A program made the position numbers and the translations under genes. A stretch of 64,000 nt of DNA, from contig JBEKXU010000014.1 of assembly GCA_049511715.1 (NCBI GenBank), forward strand, positions 15,588-79,587, given 5' to 3'. The notes under the pieces are model-generated. The model was given only the letters and a program-made list of their open reading frames with translations, was not told the origin of the DNA and did not search any database. Positions 61,829 to 64,000 of this stretch are shown here, piece by piece. Positions within the stretch are counted from its first letter, which is position 1. Each line of letters opens with the position of its first letter. The stretch comes from JBEKHT01 sp049511715 (GTDB taxonomy: Bacteria > Chloroflexota > Anaerolineae > Anaerolineales > RBG-16-64-43).

Positions 61829-61964
61829 GCCCTTGGTGGAAAGAGGGGACCTGGATGAGCGCCATGGCGGAGGCTCCGGAGGGGCACCCTGCAGCGGTCA
61901 ACGGCTGCCGAGCCAGCATTGGTGGGGGAGCCCCAGGCGGGGTCCAGACAGTCCACGCGGGAGG

Positions 61965-63323
61965 CTAGGCGGGGAGAAAAGCACCCTGGTTGTAAAGAGT
62001 TTCCCGGATCGCAAGCACCCGGCGACGCAGACTGTCGTCCTGCTCAAGAAGCTCGCCGATCTTCCCGCAGCCGTACATCACGGTGGTGTGGTCGCGACCG
62101 CCCAGAGCTTCCCCGACCTGGGGAAGGGAGGCGCTGGTCTCCTCGCGGATCAGGTACATGGCAACCTGCCTGGGAAGGGCGATCTCGTGAGAGCGCTCGC
62201 GCCCCAGGAGTCTCTCCCGCTCCAGCCCGAAGTTGCGGGCGACAGCCTCGATGATGGCGTCGGGATCCAGAGCCCGGTTCTTGGGGAGCAAGTCGGCCAA
62301 AGCGCTCTCCGCAATCTGGCAGGTGAGTTCGATCCCGCCAAGATCCGCCAGGGCCAGCATCCGCACCAAGGCCCCCTCCAACTCTCGGATGTTGCTCTGG
62401 ACTCGGCGGGCGATCAACTCGAGCACATCATCTGGAACGGGGCGTCCGGCGCGCTCTGCTTTCGAGCGGAGAATTGCCAGGCGCACCTCCAAGTCGGGCG
62501 GCTGAATATCTGCCGTAAGGCCCCACTCAAACCGGGAGCGCAGCCTCTCTTCGAGAGTCACCATGGCCTTCGGTGGCCGGTCCGAGGAGAGGACGAGTTG
62601 CCGGTTTTGGCCATGGAGTGCGTTGAAGGTATGGAAGAACTCTTCTTGCGTGGACTCCTTGCCCGCGATGAACTGGATGTCATCGATGAGCAGAACGTCC
62701 ATGCGGCGGTAGCGCTCGCGGAACGAGTCGGTATCATGCGACCGAATAGCGTTGATGAGATCGTTGGTGAAGTCCTCGGAGGTGATGTAGAGAACCCGGA
62801 TTCCTTTTTGGGCCGCCAAGTTCCCAATGGCGTGAAGCAAGTGGGTCTTGCCCAGTCCCACGCCGCCGTAGATGAAAAGCGGGTTGTAGGCCTGGGCCGG
62901 ATTCTCTGCGACGGCCAGGGAGGCCGCGTGGGCCAAGCGATTGCTGTTTCCCACAACGAACGAGGAAAAAGTGTAGCGTGGATTCAAGTTGTTGCTGGAC
63001 GGTCGCGCAGGCAGGTCGTTCGGCAAGGGGACCGGGGCCGAGGGTTGGGCCGGTTCTTGCTCCAGGGAGGCCCGTGAATGTCCGATTACAAAGCGAACCT
63101 CCACCGGCGTTCCGCAAATCCCTGTGAGGATCCGCCGGGCCGAGCTGGCTAGGCGATTCTCGAGCCAGTCGCGCGCATACCCATTCATCACGGCGATTTC
63201 GAAAGTGTTCCCCTCGAAGCCCCGGAACTCTGTGTCCCGCACCCAGGTGTCAAAGGTCGCCTTGCTCATCTCCATCTGCAGCTGACCGAGCGTTGCCTTC
63301 CAAGCCTGGCAGGGGTCTGTCAT
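61965..63323 (-). CDS. dnaA: Chromosomal replication initiator protein DnaA
   Basis: A 452-aa initiator. Domain I about 1-85 (WKATLGQLQMEMSKATFDTWV), a short Pro-rich domain II, domain III AAA+ with Walker A GGVGLGKTHLLHAIG and Walker B VLLIDDIQFIAGK, and domain IV with the helix-turn-helix GGRDHTTVMYG. It unwinds oriC and loads replication proteins. GAGG lies 6 nt before the ATG at 63323. No dnaN, recF or rpmH is beside it. The DnaA-box cluster lies past its 3' end. Confidence 0.97.
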   Translation of the reverse strand: MTDPCQAWKATLGQLQMEMSKATFDTWVRDTEFRGFEGNTFEIAVMNGYARDWLENRLASSARRILTGICGTPVEVRFVIGHSRASLEQEPAQPSAPVPLPNDLPARPSSNNLNPRYTFSSFVVGNSNRLAHAASLAVAENPAQAYNPLFIYGGVGLGKTHLLHAIGNLAAQKGIRVLYITSEDFTNDLINAIRSHDTDSFRERYRRMDVLLIDDIQFIAGKESTQEEFFHTFNALHGQNRQLVLSSDRPPKAMVTLEERLRSRFEWGLTADIQPPDLEVRLAILRSKAERAGRPVPDDVLELIARRVQSNIRELEGALVRMLALADLGGIELTCQIAESALADLLPKNRALDPDAIIEAVARNFGLERERLLGRERSHEIALPRQVAMYLIREETSASLPQVGEALGGRDHTTVMYGCGKIGELLEQDDSLRRRVLAIRETLYNQGAFLPA

Positions 63324-63498
63324 GCGATGCCTCGTTGCGTAAGGTTTAGATGAACCGGTCGCCCCCAGGAGGAGGCGGCTGGTTTTGGTCAGATGATTTG
63401 GGCGACTTGTAACTCGGGAGATCTCCCGCGGCGCGCAGAAAGCCGGGCCCATCGTCTGGATCCCTTTTCCGCCCCCCGCGCTCGACCACGGCACGCTG

Positions 63499-63527
63499 AT
63501 TCTAGCAAAGCAACCCCCGCGAGGCAA
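63499..63527 (-). promoter_or_regulatory. sigma-70-type promoter of dnaA
   Basis: On the minus strand TTGCCT, 17-nt spacer, TAGAAT. The start near 63492 gives a leader of about 170 nt. Confidence 0.6.
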
Positions 63528-63560
63528 TGATTGAAAGCAACGGCATCCTAAAAAGAATCG

Positions 63561-63587
63561 AACCTTTAAGGTTCTGGTAACCTTAAG
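63561..63587. repeat. nested AACCTTAA inverted repeats upstream of the dnaA promoter
   Basis: AACCTTTAAGGTT (63561-63573) is a near-perfect palindrome, and TTAAGGTT/AACCTTAA (63566-63586) form a second inverted pair. A related GAACCTTAAC occurs near 63729. Possibly operators for a dnaA regulator. Confidence 0.5.
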
Positions 63588-63886
63588 AGGCCGAGCTAAT
63601 TTGCGCCTCCCCGAGGCCTCGACCGTCAAGGAGGTCAAGCCGACCGGGAGCCCAGGGGCGGGAGGGGCGTGATCCCACGACCCCACGGGTATGGAGGGAG
63701 AATTCTCAGCGGCCCGACTCCTTCCGGAACCTTAACAACTTGGCGAGGGTGGCGAGAGGGATCAAGCCGGAAGCCGGATGACGCAGGCCGCAAGAGTCCG
63801 TAGCCCCGGGAAGGGCAACCCGGATGCGCCCTGGAGTCGAGGCCAGGGAAGCACAATCAAGGGCCGTGGCCCTTCACCGCATGGAT
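63588..63886. other. interval between the dnaA promoter region and the IS30 end, no supported gene
   Basis: One plus-strand frame reads as a coding-like fragment (SQRPDSFRNLNNLARVARG near 63707-63763) but has no start, ribosome-binding site or recognised family. A hairpin AAGGGC/GCCCTT lies at about 63859-63874. It may be remnant mobile DNA. Confidence 0.4.
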
Positions 63887-64000
63887 TCAACTTCTAAGTG
63901 CAACGGTGTGGCCGTATAGTACCTCCGCCGGGGTGAGGAAGTCGAGACACTTGCGGGGTCGGTCGTTTAGTTCGCTGGAGATAGCATCCAGGTCCAGTTG
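63884..64000 (-). mobile_element. IS30-family insertion sequence, one end only
   Basis: The element enters the window from the right. It contains the C-terminal part of an IS30-type transposase, with the stop codon inside what looks like the terminal inverted repeat (ATTCAACTTCTAAGTGCAAC from about 63885). The exact left boundary and target duplication cannot be fixed without the other end. Confidence 0.75.
63887..64000 (-). CDS. IS30-family transposase, C-terminal fragment cut by window edge
   Basis: The 37 visible residues read LDAISSELNDRPRKCLDFL and then TPAEVLYGH, followed by a short tail and TGA. The L-N-x-R-P-R-K-x-L-x-F-x-T-P-x-E-V pattern is the conserved end of IS30-family DDE transposases. 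The gene extends beyond base 64000, so completeness cannot be judged. Confidence 0.85.
   Translation of the reverse strand, partial: QLDLDAISSELNDRPRKCLDFLTPAEVLYGHTVALRS

Larger units (their letters stand above)
61427..61850. other. candidate chromosomal replication origin (oriC)
   Basis: Non-coding region beside dnaA. A cluster at 61750-61828 holds a perfect DnaA box TTATCCACA (61771), a one-mismatch box GTATCCACA (61798), TTTTCCACA (61820) and TTTTCCACT (61750), all in the same direction and spaced 21-27 nt. Further partial boxes on both strands (TGTGGA type near 61491 and 61599) lie to the left. A relatively A/T-rich segment occurs near 61430-61470 and may be the unwinding element. Confidence 0.7.

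Overview
The window is GC-rich chromosomal DNA from a bacterium that is most likely a member of the Chloroflexota (Anaerolineae-like). This is inferred from gene content: a DHH-CBS-CBS-tRNA nucleotidyltransferase fusion, PdxS/PdxT vitamin B6 synthesis, two F420-type oxidoreductase families (LLM and PPOX), UbiA/UbiD/UbiE-type quinone genes of the futalosine kind, a DUF951 protein and a SpoIIIAA-like ATPase with an R3H tail. No rRNA, tRNA or CRISPR array was found.

Layout. 1-11 kb: the end of an AmmeMemoRadiSam radical SAM gene; a leftward run of site-2 protease, TyrA-like dehydrogenase, GIY-YIG protein and kbl; a pentapeptide-repeat protein; a C39-like peptidase with TPRs; a MoxR/CoxE pair; and radA. 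11-17 kb: the tRNA nucleotidyltransferase fusion coupled to a GNAT, two further acyltransferases and a 71-aa protein. 17-24 kb: a leftward quinone block (ubiD, mqnP-like, ubiE) enclosing an SsuABC-type importer, a PPOX F420 enzyme and a 42-aa ORF. 24-32 kb: yacL-like PIN/TRAM, cysS and rlmB, a beta-lactamase-fold wall protein, a methyltransferase, a glycosyltransferase and DUF951, with two near-perfect parS sites. 32-45 kb: pdxST, GNAT-like, SpoIIIAA/R3H ATPase and tmk; then gmk, rhomboid, thioesterase, LLM enzyme and M19 dipeptidase; then an FprA-like reductase and recF. 44-48 kb: nth, sensor kinase, UPF0173 hydrolase and rsmG read leftward. 48-55 kb: a membrane transglutaminase followed by three membrane proteins that look like degenerate proton-channel subunits of complex I / hydrogenase-4, with no catalytic subunit nearby. 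55-61 kb: a BmpA-type nucleoside/purine importer operon and a DUF1786 protein. 61.4-64 kb: a DnaA-box cluster (candidate oriC), dnaA with a clear promoter, and the end of an IS30-family element.

The gene order around the origin is atypical: dnaA has neither dnaN, recF nor rpmH beside it, and recF lies about 18 kb away. The parS sites about 32 and 37 kb from the candidate origin fit ParABS segregation of an origin domain. Several genes have a -10 box (TATAAT type) only 6-8 nt before the start codon, which suggests that leaderless transcription is common here.

Start codons were chosen from ribosome-binding sites, operon overlaps, family length and -10 position. All functional calls come from reading motifs by eye; no database search was run.
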